From: Cryptomeria japonica
Lineage: Eukaryota > Streptophyta > Pinopsida > Cupressales > Cupressaceae
Assembly: GCF_030272615.1 (NCBI RefSeq)
Contig: NW_026729305.1
Location: forward strand, 1 to 64,000
Reading direction: 5' to 3'
DNA length: 64,000 nucleotides
Shown: positions 1 to 10,196 of the stretch, piece after piece
How the letters are laid out: every line of letters starts with the position of its first letter
Position numbering within the stretch: position 1 is the first letter of the stretch
Program-made: the position numbers and the translations under genes
Notes under the pieces: model-generated
What the model was told of the DNA's origin: nothing
The model's input: the letters and a program-made list of their open reading frames with translations, nothing else
The model's database searches: none

Positions 1-2331
1 GTATGGGGTTACTTCAAGACTTTTCAGAAATCTATGAGGTCTAGAATAAGGATACCTAAGTAAATAGTAGAGAAATACTCTACTAACATTTGTTTCATGG
101 TCAAGAATGATGTGACTCTCATGGAGAAAGTCAAGCCCCAGAAGATTTGGATAGAGGAAATGGGATATGAGGTGGATGCATTAAGTTTTGATGCATATGC
201 AAAAATTCTACTTGATGCAGACATAGATGAAGCAGAAAAACCTTGTGGAACATCACAACAAAAGACTTTTGAGGTTGAAACTGAATCAACCGAAAGAAGA
301 GGGAAAAACAAGAAGGTAAGGCAAGCAATTTTGTACAGGAAATTTCAAAGGACATTAAGGCACTCATTGATGTTGTCTTGGAGAAAGGGAGAAAGAGGAA
401 GGATCTGGTAGTTCACATTGAACCCATGACTTTAGATTCTAAACCTGAAGATGAGACACCACTAGCTTTCAAAATGGTTGTGAGGAAGAAACCAGAAGAA
501 CCTAAATTGGAACCAAAGAAACAACCAGTTAGGAAGGTTACCATCAAATTACCAACATAGAAGCATGCACCCAAGGCTACACAATCAACTGCATGTGGTA
601 ATAACAAAAGGAGGAAGAAGAGTGACACTGATTTGGCACTTGAGACTGGTAATGTAACAATTATTCCATATAAGACTTGTACTAAAATTGTACATGAAAT
701 AAATAAGGATGGGATGCTGAAAAATGTTAAGTCTTATTATGATACATTTAAAGTTGATGGAAAAAGAGAGGTAGAGGAAGAAATTCTTCTATATTTAGAT
801 ATTTATAAGAAAGCATTAATTGAAATAGAAAATCAAATACCGACAGAGCTGTACAACATGTTAGATTCTAGAAGGTTATCTGCAATGCAAGAAGACAAAC
901 ACATTAAGATGCAAGAAATTTTAGCTATATGTGTTGCTATAACTCTAAATGAGATGGAGAAGACAATAAAGGCTATAGACAGAAAGGTTTTTAACAACAG
1001 ACAGAGAATAACTAGCCTAATGTTAGGAGGGATGAATGAGATAATAAAGGAAACACAAAAGGGTTGGATAAATTTTTTGGGAGAGCATAGAGGTTTCTTC
1101 ACTTCACCGGAGACAAAGACTGATACTATATACACCGGATGAAGGGAAAGGTAAAGGAACTATGGGTACCCCACCCTCAATTTTGAAGAATATCAAGATA
1201 GTGGAAATTGAACCATTGGTTAACACAAATGTATAGACAAATACAGAGACACAGGTGAACACAGAGAACATTGTATAGGATACTAACATTGAGGTAACTT
1301 GTCCTCTGAATACTAATGTACAGGTTGAGGATACTATTCCTAGAGAGGAACCGACAATTGCATAGAATGCACCAAGTGGCGAAGCCATTGGTGTAAGTGA
1401 GGAGGCAATAAAAGTTAAATCACCAGTGAAAATAGGGGAATACGGTAAGGAACCAGTTGCTGGCACATCATTATTGACAATTATCTAGTGGAAAAGAAAA
1501 ATATCATAGAGATGAGTCCAATAGAGCTGATGATGATGGCTGCTCAGAAATTGATGAAGGAGGAAACCACAGACAAAGGGATTATAGATCAATCCATAAC
1601 TATCTTTCACAGATTGGTCCCAGAATCTAAGATTGACAATGAAGTGAGCCCTTACGACAAGCTTAAGATAATAACCTAACATATCTCCAAGGATTTTCAA
1701 TCATTACAATAGATCTCTAACCACCTAGCACTTGAAAAATTCACTTTGGCTAAGAGAGATTCTTTTGATCAGATCATTGATAGAGAGAAGAAAAAGATTG
1801 AGAAGTTAATTTTGATAGAAAATTATTTAAAACAAGGTGTGTGTGGGGAATGATGGCGACATAAACGCAAAGCCACTGGTGCAAGTGAGGAGGCAATAAA
1901 AGTTAAATCACCTGAGAAAATAGGGGAATCTGGTAGGGAACCAGTTGCTGGCACATCATTATTGACAATTGACACTTCTCTAGTGGAAAAGAAAAATATC
2001 ATAGAGATTAGTCCCACAGAGCTAATGATGATGGCTGCTCAGAAACTGATGAAGGAGGGAACCATAGACAAAGGGATTATAGATCAATCCATAACTATTT
2101 TTCACAGATTGGTCCCAGAATGTAAGATTGAGAATGAAGCAAGCCCTTCCAGCAAGCTTAAGATAATAACCTAACACATCTCTAAGGATTTTAAATCATT
2201 ACAACAAATCTCTAACCCGCTAGCACTTGAAAAATTCACTTTGGCTAAGAGAGCTTCTTTTGATCAGATCATTGACAGAGAGAGAAAAAGATTGAGAAGT
2301 TAATTTTGATAGAAAATTATTTGAAACAAGG
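1..2331 (+). pseudogene. Unrecognised ORF of Copia element E, N-terminal and middle part, decayed
   Basis: I do not recognise this protein. A coding-like frame is open from position 1 (stop at 61-63), continues 97-411, shifts frame near 380-410, runs 378-1142 with one TAG at 558-560, then continues in another frame past 1143 with further stops. The inferred product is lysine- and glutamate-rich and mostly helical. A lysine/proline-rich stretch (about 470-560) is followed by a long helical part (633-1140) and, in the duplicated part (1384-2331), by a conserved helical segment with the residues SPxELMMMAAQKLMKE. It lies where a third, post-pol ORF or env-like ORF would sit. No transmembrane segment or signal peptide is evident. 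It may have been longer upstream of the window. Confidence 0.5.
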
Positions 2332-2365
2332 TGTGTGTGGGGAATGATGGTGACGTAAATGTGAA
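1384..2365 (+). repeat. Tandem duplication, two units of about 490 bp
   Basis: Unit 1 (about 1384-1871) and unit 2 (about 1872-2365) align throughout with scattered substitutions and a few small indels; for example the stretch starting GAGGAGGCAATAAAAG occurs in both about 488 bp apart. Unit 1 ends with about 35 bp (TGTGTGTGGGGAATGATGG and following) that equal the start of solo LTR G. The duplication therefore post-dates insertion of G and copied its first bases. Confidence 0.85.
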
Positions 2366-3829
2366 AGTCAGTTTCAAAGGGCCTACACACCAATGAGACT
2401 CTTGGTGCAAGTTATAGGAACTATTTTGAATAACTCAACTTAACTTCAAAGGGCATCCCATTGTTCTCTATCTCACAGGATCCCTAAAGTCAATGCCTTT
2501 GCTCTCAGATCACTGAGCAAAGTGACTTAGGAATGACAAGTCCAAGAACAAGTGATGTTTGATTATACACATGAATGCATTCCTAACATGTATATGATAG
2601 TGAAATTATGATGATTAATCTAGCATAAAGATGATGATAAGATTAGATAATTATCCTAGCAATGATATACTAGTCTAACATGGATATTCTATGATATTAT
2701 AATGCTTCTAATTGCTTATTAAGATGATTTAACAAAGAGAGGCTAAAATTCTTAGTTATTTAGGCTAGAAGTTTTATGCATGAAGACTTGGATCCTATTA
2801 GCAAAATGACTATAAGTTTGATACACAAATATTTATATACAAAATGAGAGAATGGGATCTCTATTTATAGGGAAAATAGGGCAATGAATGGTCAAGATTG
2901 GATAATCTTAACAAGGGCTAGGATTGAAAGTTAATCAATCCATGTTTTTAATTATCACCAATGAAATGGTGACAATTTTCAACAAGAGGTTGCTTGAGAG
3001 AAGATGAGAGAAGCATTAAATGCTTGAGAATACATTAAGGTTACCTTAGGAGGTAAGGGTTAAGGTTAATTTAGGGTTATCCATTGGATAAAGCTTTTAC
3101 CCAAGGGGTAAACTCTTGTGCAACGGATAAAAAAATAACCAAGGTTAAAGCCATGAATGCTTGATGAGACCCTTGGGTTAGATGTGGGTTGAGTTAGAGA
3201 GAAAGACTCTAATCATGCAAGAAGGTTGAGTTAACCATTAATGGTTATGTAAGAGCCTTAAATGGTTTGGAAGAGTTTGACGGTTAACTTGTTGAGGACA
3301 TAAAGCCTTTAATGGTTTTCAAAGACTTTGGAGGCTTTGAGAAGTGAATTCTCATTTCTTAGGAATGTGATAATAATTAAGAGATGGATTAGGCTAAATT
3401 GGAAGGGATTAGAAGAATCTAGAAGGGGGTTTAGAAGGCAAGTGGGAGATGTAGGAAGATGCAAGTGGAGGAAAAAGGATTTTAATAAAAATAAAATTAC
3501 TTTATTTCAATCTAATAGATGAAACTTGCATAAATACAAGTGGGGGATTTAAATAAATAAAATAGATTTATTTATTTGCAAGGATCAATTTAATTAAATG
3601 TAAATTAAATAAAAAGGGGAGAAAGGGGAATTAATTAAATAAAGTGATTTATTTAATCAAAGGTTAGAGAAAGTTTAGGTGAATTTAATTGAATAAATTG
3701 AGTAATTCATTTAATTAAATAGATGAATATGAATAATTTAATTAAATAGAATTTAATTAATAGGAAGAATGGGGTTAAAATAAATATTAAATATTTATTT
3801 AGGAAAGTGGTTATATTTATACGTCTACA
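2332..3829 (-). mobile_element. Solo LTR 'G' (Gypsy-like), 1,498 bp
   Basis: Begins TGTGTGTGGGG and ends CGTCTACA, and is flanked on both sides by the 5 bp repeat CAAGG (2327-2331 and 3830-3834). Removing it rejoins the E ORF in a coding-like way. There is no internal coding region, so it is read as a solo LTR. The orientation is inferred from a CCCTATAAATAG box on the minus strand and from an AT-rich (ATTTAATTAA) segment that resembles the LTR of minus-strand element A in style. It is not the same family as A at its ends. Confidence 0.75.
2860..2873 (-). promoter_or_regulatory. TATA box of LTR G
   Basis: Minus-strand CCCTATAAATAGAG, the usual form of a plant LTR-retrotransposon TATA box, lies well inside the LTR as expected at the U3/R boundary. 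The same box type is found at the equivalent place in the element A LTR. Confidence 0.5.
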
Positions 3830-4254
3830 CAAGGTACTAATATATATAGGGTATGTTGCAATACAAAGCTTCTTACAACAAAAGTAGATGAAAAGATAAA
3901 AGAGGTACATGACAAAATTGCTAGCATTACTAACTCTTTTGATGGACTAATTCACTGACCACATCTATTGATGGACAAATTTTGACATTGGAAAATCAAA
4001 TTTATGCTCTTGAAAAGGAAAGAGATAAGATCATTCGGAGAGCCAGAAGTCTCAAAGGTTTGGTGAGTCCAAGATTGGATTCACTTGGTGTACATAAGAG
4101 GGAATGCATGGATATGCTTGGTAAGCCAACACTGATAGAAGTTAATGATAAAGAATCACTTGCATATCTACTAAGTGGACTTGTATCTATATCTAGTACA
4201 TTCAAAATTGGCTGGGATACTTATGTGGAGTTATTAGAGAAATTTTACCCGTAA
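3830..4254 (+). pseudogene. Unrecognised ORF of Copia element E, C-terminal part
   Basis: Continuation of the E ORF after solo LTR G. A reading frame resumes after the CAAGG repeat, has a frame break near 3950, and is then open from 3982 to a TAA at 4252-4254. The last 90 residues start with a heptad-like segment (LENQIYALEKERDKIIRRA) that suggests a short coiled coil, then a mixed domain ending in LLEKFYP. Function unknown. It stops about 300 bp before the 3' LTR, a position where some plant Copia elements carry an extra ORF. Confidence 0.5.
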
Positions 4255-4355
4255 ATCTTGAAATTGGTCAAGCTTTGGTAAATTGTTTTTGGAGGTATTC
4301 AGTGTACAGTTATCATTCTTTGATATTCTTTTTACAATTTTTGGGCATTGATGTC

Positions 4356-4365
4356 AAAGGGGGAG
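4356..4365 (+). promoter_or_regulatory. Distal polypurine tract of element E
   Basis: AAAGGGGGAG preceded by GATGTC, 183 bp upstream of the LTR-adjacent tract. Element B has a matching tract (GATGTC then AAAGGGGGAG on its own strand) at almost the same spacing. Confidence 0.5.
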
Positions 4366-4538
4366 TAGTATACATGTGAAAAATAATGAAGGGTTGCATA
4401 CATTAGAGGGAGTTAGAGAGTTTTGGGAATTTTGGAGTATTGGAGCATTTTGCATATTCACCTTAGGAGGAGTAGGGCAGGATGAAACCGACAGTTGAAA
4501 CCATGATCATTTTTCACATGAGTGTTGCCATCAATGCC

Positions 4539-4550
4539 AAAGGGGGAGAT
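4539..4550 (+). promoter_or_regulatory. Polypurine tract adjoining the 3' LTR of element E
   Basis: AAAGGGGGAGAT directly precedes the TG of the LTR. This is the standard plus-strand priming site of LTR retrotransposons and fixes the orientation of E as plus. Confidence 0.8.
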
Positions 4551-5476
4551 TGTTGGCAATTGACACTCTATTGGTTAGGTTTTAATATTTTGTTATTGAT
4601 GGAAACATGATTTTGGGTTCCAGCTTCATATGGTGTACCGACAGGCACTTCACATACTCTACATCAGCACCGACACTAACACCGACATGATAGAAGATGT
4701 TTTTGATCACTGACAATGCAAGCTGACATGGTATAGTAAAGGTCATCAATAGTGGAGGCCAACACATCTTGGATCTAGCATCGACAACTTGTTTTAATGC
4801 TTATTCATTTATGTTATATGGCCGACATGTAATCTAATATTGTATATATCCTTGTAAGCTGACATAAGGCATGAATTTGTATAGGTTATATAGGGGAGAT
4901 TGATTAGATCATTTTGCATGAATGAGGAAATAAGGATAGACATGTGGAATAGATATATGGATGTAATGTAATACAAAATATATTAGAGAGATTATGTATG
5001 TGAGGAATTCATTGTAAGGGTTATTTCGATACTGAGGTTTAGGGTTTTAACCAAAACAGACAAAGCTTAAACCAGAACTGTATTCTGGCATAGGAGATGC
5101 TATACTAAGTAGTTCAAACTTCTCTGGATTGTTATGTAGTCAGTGAGACTCCTATTGTGATGACCAGTGTGCTCTAGGTTGTAAGCCTTCCTGCAAGTGC
5201 AGGCCCATCATATATTATAATATCTCTTCATATGGCTAGTGAATTGATATTGTGGGTCACAAATCCCACTGTGGTTTTTCCTCATTGAGGTTTTCCACGT
5301 ATAAATTTGTGTTATGGTTCTGATTTATGTGTTTGGCTTATTAGTTGCATTACTTCTTTCAATTCTGTTTATATCGGTATACCGGCTGGTGTATGTATGT
5401 TTTGTTAAGGCTAAGATCTTCTATTCTGGTATAACACTGATTCACCCCTCCCTCTTAGTGTTATTGGTTTCCAACA
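4551..5476 (+). repeat. 3' LTR of Copia element E, 926 bp
   Basis: Starts TGTTGGCAATTG after a polypurine tract and ends GGTTTCCAACA, giving short inverted termini TGTTGG/CCAACA. It holds the block CCCACTGTGGTTTTTCC plus a TTTTCCACGTATAAAT segment near 5265-5310 and a TTCACCCCTCCCTC tract near the end, both shared with other Copia LTRs in this window. The matching 5' LTR is outside the window. Confidence 0.8.
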
Positions 5477-7216
5477 AAAGGCACATATGCAAATCATGAT
5501 TTTCTACCCCTTGATGAACACTAACAATTCTAAACATTTGAATCACAACACTGACTACTCCCCCTGAGTAGCGACCCCCACACATCAATCCGGGTCACAA
5601 AATATCTCTGTGAAGTCCACCAGATTGATGCAACTCAATGCATCTTAGTTCTCACCAGTAGGGGTGATCACCCCTATCTTCTCTCTGAGATACTCAAAGG
5701 TCTATTTAGGCAAATGTTTCATGAAGATATCTACAATCTATTCCTATGTATATACATACTCTAATTTGACTTCCTTCTCATTCACCTTCTCTCTCATGAA
5801 ATGAAACTTGATTGGTATATGCTTAGTCTTTGAATGCAACACCGGATTCTTAGAAATATTGGTAGAACTTGAATTATCATAGTATATAGTAGTAGGCTCA
5901 TAAAAAATAACTTTGATATCCTTTACCATCTACTTCATCCATACCACCTGAGTACAACTGCTAGCAGCAACAATGTATTCACCTTTTGCTGTAGATGAAG
6001 AAATTGCATTTTGTTTCATACTCGTCCATGAAACCAATCTCTTTCTCAAGAAAAACGCACCCCAACTAGTACTATTATTTTCATCCACATCACCTACCCA
6101 ATCAGCATCAGCAAAATAACTCAAAGTAAAATCATCATCTTTAGGATACCACAAACCAAAATCAACCATCCCTTTTAAATATCTAAATATTCTTTTCACA
6201 ATAACAACATGAGATTTCTTAGGATCAAATTGAAATCTAGCAATAAGACAAACAAAATTCATAATATCAAGTCTAGTCCGAGTCAAATACAACAAACCAC
6301 CAATTATAGATCTGTATCTAGTCTAATTTTCTTTCGGAGAATCATCATCCTTAGTCAAGTTACATCCTATCACCACAGGTGTACCAACTGGCTTTGCATC
6401 ATTCAAAGAAAACTTCTTCAACAATTCCTTCACATTCTTAGATTGTGATATAAAAATACCTTTATCCAACTGACTAATTTACAATCCCCCCAAAAAAATC
6501 ATCTCCCCAATCATAGACATCTCAAACTCATTCTGCATATCATTAACAAACTTCTTGCAGAATCCATCATTTCCACCAAAAATAATATCATCAACAAATA
6601 CCTCAACAATCAAGATGTTATCATGATCAATCTTGAAGTACAAATTACTATTAGCAGTACCTTTATTAAATTCAAGCTTCATTAAATACTTATCCAATCT
6701 AGCTTACCAGGTTCTTGGGGCTTGCTTCAATCCATACAGTGTTTTCTTCAATCTGCAAACCATATAATTCTAATCTCTCAATTGAAATCCATCCAGTTTC
6801 TCAATATAGACTTCTTCCAGCTCACCATTATGAAAGGCTGACTTGACATCCATCTGATAAAATTTGAAATCTTTGTAAGAAACATAGGCAAGAAATAATC
6901 TAACAACTTCAATTCTAGCTACCAGAGCAAAAGTCTCCTCATAACAATACCTTCCATCTGAGAATAACCCTTACAAACAAGTCTAGCTTTATTCTTAACC
7001 ACTTCACCTTGCTCATTCAATTTATTCCAAAAGATCCATTTAGTTCCAATTACATTTTTATCCTTAGGTCTGGGAACATGAATCCATGTATTATTCTTTT
7101 CAATTTGGTTCAATTCTTCCATTGCTTTAACTCAATTTTCATCTTTGCATGCTTCACTAACTGTAGACACATAAAATTTGTCATCTTAATCATCGGTGAA
7201 TCCATTTCATTTTTTT
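5477..7216 (-). mobile_element. Copia element 'F' remnant (RT-RNase H end of pol)
   Basis: Fragment of a minus-strand Copia element lying between the right end of E and the left end of C. Its 3' non-coding side (5477-5645) resembles the corresponding region of element B (ACTACTCCCC then GAG on the plus strand at about 5557 and 23622). Gag, protease and integrase are absent and would lie beyond the C insertion, outside the window. The right edge is approximate, because the first bases of the C LTR cannot be fixed without its other copy. Confidence 0.7.
5646..7200 (-). pseudogene. Copia reverse transcriptase-RNase H, C-terminal part, decayed
   Basis: Minus-strand homology starts with a Copia RT entry segment ([13 protein letters not shown], about 7085-7122) and a GTKWIF motif. 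It continues with the catalytic FVDDIIFGG (about 6570-6610), then the typical Copia linker. The RNase H region has SYFADADWVGD (about 6095-6130), STAKGEYIVA and the C-terminal YYDNSS and HSKTKHI motifs. The reading frame is broken by several frameshifts and stops, so pieces 6919-7122, 6479-6697, 5930-6295 and 5744-5929 are separate. The protein would copy the element RNA into cDNA. Integrase and gag are missing. Not functional. Confidence 0.85.
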
Positions 7217-7413
7217 TGATGCATTATTCCATCTATTATCATTTATCACTATTTATACATTATTTATATTATTGTTAATATTACTATTATTCATCATTTA
7301 TCCATTATTAATATTATCAGTAATTATTATTATTTATCATTTATCCAATAATATCATCAATAATATCTATATTATCATTAATATTATTATTCCATTAAAC
7401 ATTTAATAATATA
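7217..7413 (+). repeat. Start of the 5' LTR of Gypsy element 'C', fragment 1
   Basis: AT-rich stretch of ATTATT/ATTTATC runs with no coding signal, cut at 7413 by the ATATA target repeat of element A and resuming at 20706 with the same composition. A TG at 7217 after a T run is the most plausible LTR start, but its partner LTR is not in the window, so the boundary is tentative. Confidence 0.4.
7409..7413. repeat. Target site duplication of element A, left copy
   Basis: ATATA directly before the TG of the left LTR; matched by ATATA at 20706-20710. Confidence 0.85.
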
Positions 7414-8454
7414 TGTCGTGCTCTGTGAAGTGTACATGTACCTACAACCAGAATGCACTCAATAAATCATTACAAGCAATGGTTAGCAAATTGAAACAAT
7501 GAAAGACAAAACCATAGCTAATCCACTTATTGTCTCCTAGTAAATGTGAGTATGAATTTTGCTCTCAGATCTTATTATGCAAATTCCAGTGACTTGACTA
7601 CACTTAGATGGAGGATTTTAATAAAGAAAATGAATGATCTAGCAATGATAGCATGATTAAGCTACACGATTTCATAATTGATCTAGAAAATGAACTAGGA
7701 TTAAGATGCAATTAAGCTAAAATTGAGCATGGTAACATTGCTAAGAATGATAAACTAGAAGCTAGATGCCTATAGTAACAATGCTTGAATGCAAATGATA
7801 TGAATCAAATGATATACAAAAATCATATGAAACTGGGACCCTTTGAGCTCCAAAATGAGGTCTATTTACAGGATTTCCAAGGCTAGGGGTGATGTGGCAA
7901 GAATCAATGGTCAAGATTGATCTGAAGATATCAATGGTTAAATTGGCGGAGGATGGAAAAGGGGGTTGGATTAAAGGGAACATCTGTCATCTCTATGGTG
8001 ATAAGTGTCAAGAGGCTTCTAGAAGAGGTTAGGTGAAAGGGAACACTTAGTGACAAGTGTCACAAGGTTCTAGAAGATGTTGGATGAAAGGGGACATGCG
8101 GGTAGGTAGAATGGGTTAGGTTTAGGAATGGTTAGGTTTAAGAGTGGTAGAAGTTAGGAGAATTTGAATTTAAAAATTCAAATAATGGAAAAAGGCTAAT
8201 TAATCTCAACAACTCATAAATTTGATTTGTTTTTATTAATTAAAGGATTAGAAGAAATGATTTTGGATGAGGGAATTAATTAATCAAAGGGGATGAAATG
8301 AACCTATTAAATAAATCCTTAGATTTATTAATAAGTAGGTGAAAAGGGGAATTTAATCACATTGCTTAGTGAATTTAATTAAATCGGGAAGGAGGATTAA
8401 TTAAATAATTGCTTATTTAATTAATTATCTTCAGACCATTTTTAGGTGTATACA
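7414..8454 (-). repeat. 3' LTR of element A, 1,041 bp
   Basis: Begins TGTCGTGCTCTG and ends GGTGTATACA on the plus strand. It aligns end to end, at the same length, with 19665-20705, with scattered single-base differences. The TATA position here reads CCTGTAAATAG on the minus strand, one base off the other copy. Confidence 0.93.
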
Positions 8455-8469
8455 TTTTTCCCCTCTTTG
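8455..8469 (-). promoter_or_regulatory. Polypurine tract of element A
   Basis: On the minus strand AAAGAGGGGAAAAA directly precedes the 3' LTR. It serves as plus-strand DNA primer and confirms the minus orientation. Confidence 0.85.
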
Positions 8470-10196
8470 AAGCGAGGTGTGATGACGTGTTGATTCAAAG
8501 AATAATCTCATTTTGATGCTGATATTAGTTTGATAGGATGCCCCAGCTCTTGATTACTAAATTCTGGTATGATGATGCCCCCTCGGTAGATCAATTGAGA
8601 TAATTGATCTTTGGAGTTTTGCAAGATTGATATCCTGATAGATTTGATTTGATCTCTGCAACTGTGTTTGATGAAAGTGCGAGGTCTTCGATTAGCCTGA
8701 TTGCTTAGATTGATAAGATTGAAAAATCTTGATTGATTAGATTCAGTCTGGTTTCAGGAAGGATACATCCTGTATAAGACAACGATGATCAAAGTGTTTG
8801 GTTTCAAGAAGGATTCATCCTGTATAAGACATGATTAGAATGCCTGGTTTTAGGAAGAATACATCTTGTATAAGACATGAATCAGAATCAGATCGTTTGA
8901 TTTCAGGAAGGATTCATCTTGTATAAGATATGATCCAAATCGATTAGGTTTGATTGCTTGATTTGATTTGATAAGGTTGATAGATAAAGAACTGACAATT
9001 TGTTGATATCAAGTTGCAAAAATATTTTGTGGATATGTTGACGTTGATTCTATTGAGAGAGAAAACATAAGATTTGGGCTAGGTTGATAGCGTATACACT
9101 TGTGATGATGCTTTGATGATTCTTGTGATAGATTTAACCTTGGATAAAAGGAGCTTGTAGGATCCCATGCAATAATGAAATGCAAGATAAAATGCAAATG
9201 AAAATGCAAAGCTACAACCGGACCAGTCACTGGATTATTTTGCATTTTTGTCATCATTGAGATTTTGAAATGTGGGAAGTGAGTGAAAACATCGATGGAA
9301 TAATTAAACCATGATGACCTGAGCAATTCTTTCTTGGATTTTGATATAGCAAGTTAGCACAAGCATCTAGGTATAATTGAACCAAGATGACCTAAGTGTT
9401 GTTTGCATAAAACAGGCAGTATTAATCATTTTAATATACAAATTAGAAATGTCTTCAATGATATTTTGATGATCATGTCCCGAGACAAATTTGCACATAT
9501 TAATGATTAATTTTTAGACAACAGACAAGAAAAAAATATCATGTTTCTTCCCTGTTTCTCTAGTAAAATTCATCCTGGAGTCACTCAGAAATCATGATAG
9601 TGAAAAGAAATATAGAAAAGTTGAATCAATCATGTTAAAATCATTATCCAAAAAATATATCATTCATTGAAAAGTGTGTGATGTGCTTAGATTGATTTTG
9701 TGATAGCTTGATAGTTGATAGTTTGATCTTGTGTTCAATGTTGGATGCGTCTCAGTTTTTCGCTTGATAAGAGTTGTCTAATTGTTTGTTCTGCCTGTTT
9801 GATTAAGCTCAAAAGGATCCAGAGTTTTGCCCCTAACTTGGTGTAGGATTTTGCCCCAAGCCTAGAAACAAAGTTGTTATGATATATCCAATGATCCAAA
9901 CCATGGCAAGAAGCCACTTGGGATGTCTGCGTATGTACAAAGGCTTATGATAGGCATGGATAGCGCTGATGGAAAGCGGATGCAAGCGGAAATATATATG
10001 AACTAATAGATGGAAGAGCTAGCGGACAGATAGCGCCTGTTTGCTAGGTTTTCACCATCTGTTTTTATTGCACTTTTTCTGATATTGGATTTTTTTCTTT
10101 CTTTTTAGGATTTTTCTGCTTTTTCCATTTTTTTTTTATTTTTTTGATTTTTCACTGTTTTTGATTTTTTATTGTTTTTGATTTTATTTTTATTTT
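8470..10196 (-). other. 3' non-coding region of element A
   Basis: About 1.7 kb between the end of integrase and the polypurine tract. Only short shadow ORFs are open. It contains four copies of a 32 bp motif (8750-8931), a T-rich low-complexity stretch (about 10060-10196) and otherwise nothing recognised. There is no antisense PMD-like ORF here, unlike in element H. Confidence 0.7.
8750..8931 (-). repeat. Four dispersed copies of a 32 bp motif
   Basis: The motif read on the plus strand as GGTTTCAGGAAGGATACATC followed by CTGTATAAGAC occurs four times at spacings of roughly 45-58 bp (near 8750, 8800, 8843 and 8901) with one to four changes per copy. The reverse complement occurs in the leader of element H near 31060 and, less well kept, near 31135. 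Confidence 0.7.

Larger units (their letters stand above)
1..5476 (+). mobile_element. Copia-type LTR retrotransposon 'E', 3' part only
   Basis: Right-hand part of a plus-strand LTR element that begins left of the window. It holds a long decayed ORF region, two polypurine tracts and a complete 3' LTR at 4551-5476. No gag or pol is present in the visible part. Assignment to Copia is an inference from the TGTTGG...CCAACA LTR ends, the AAAGGGGGAG tract pair also seen in Copia element B, and the LTR block CCACTGTGGTTTTTCC shared with Copia LTRs elsewhere in the window. Solo LTR G (2332-3829) and a tandem duplication were added later. After the 3' LTR the sequence passes into minus-strand Copia remnant F, so E is inserted in F. 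Confidence 0.7.

Noticed and set aside
5314-5499. Possible small membrane protein (61 residues, hydrophobic)
   Set aside because: Lies in the R-U5 part and end of the E LTR and reads past the LTR boundary; T-rich sequence explains the hydrophobic residues.
9009-9326. Minus-strand 105-residue frame in the 3' region of element A
   Set aside because: His/Ser-rich chance frame with no known motif; no counterpart in H or C.
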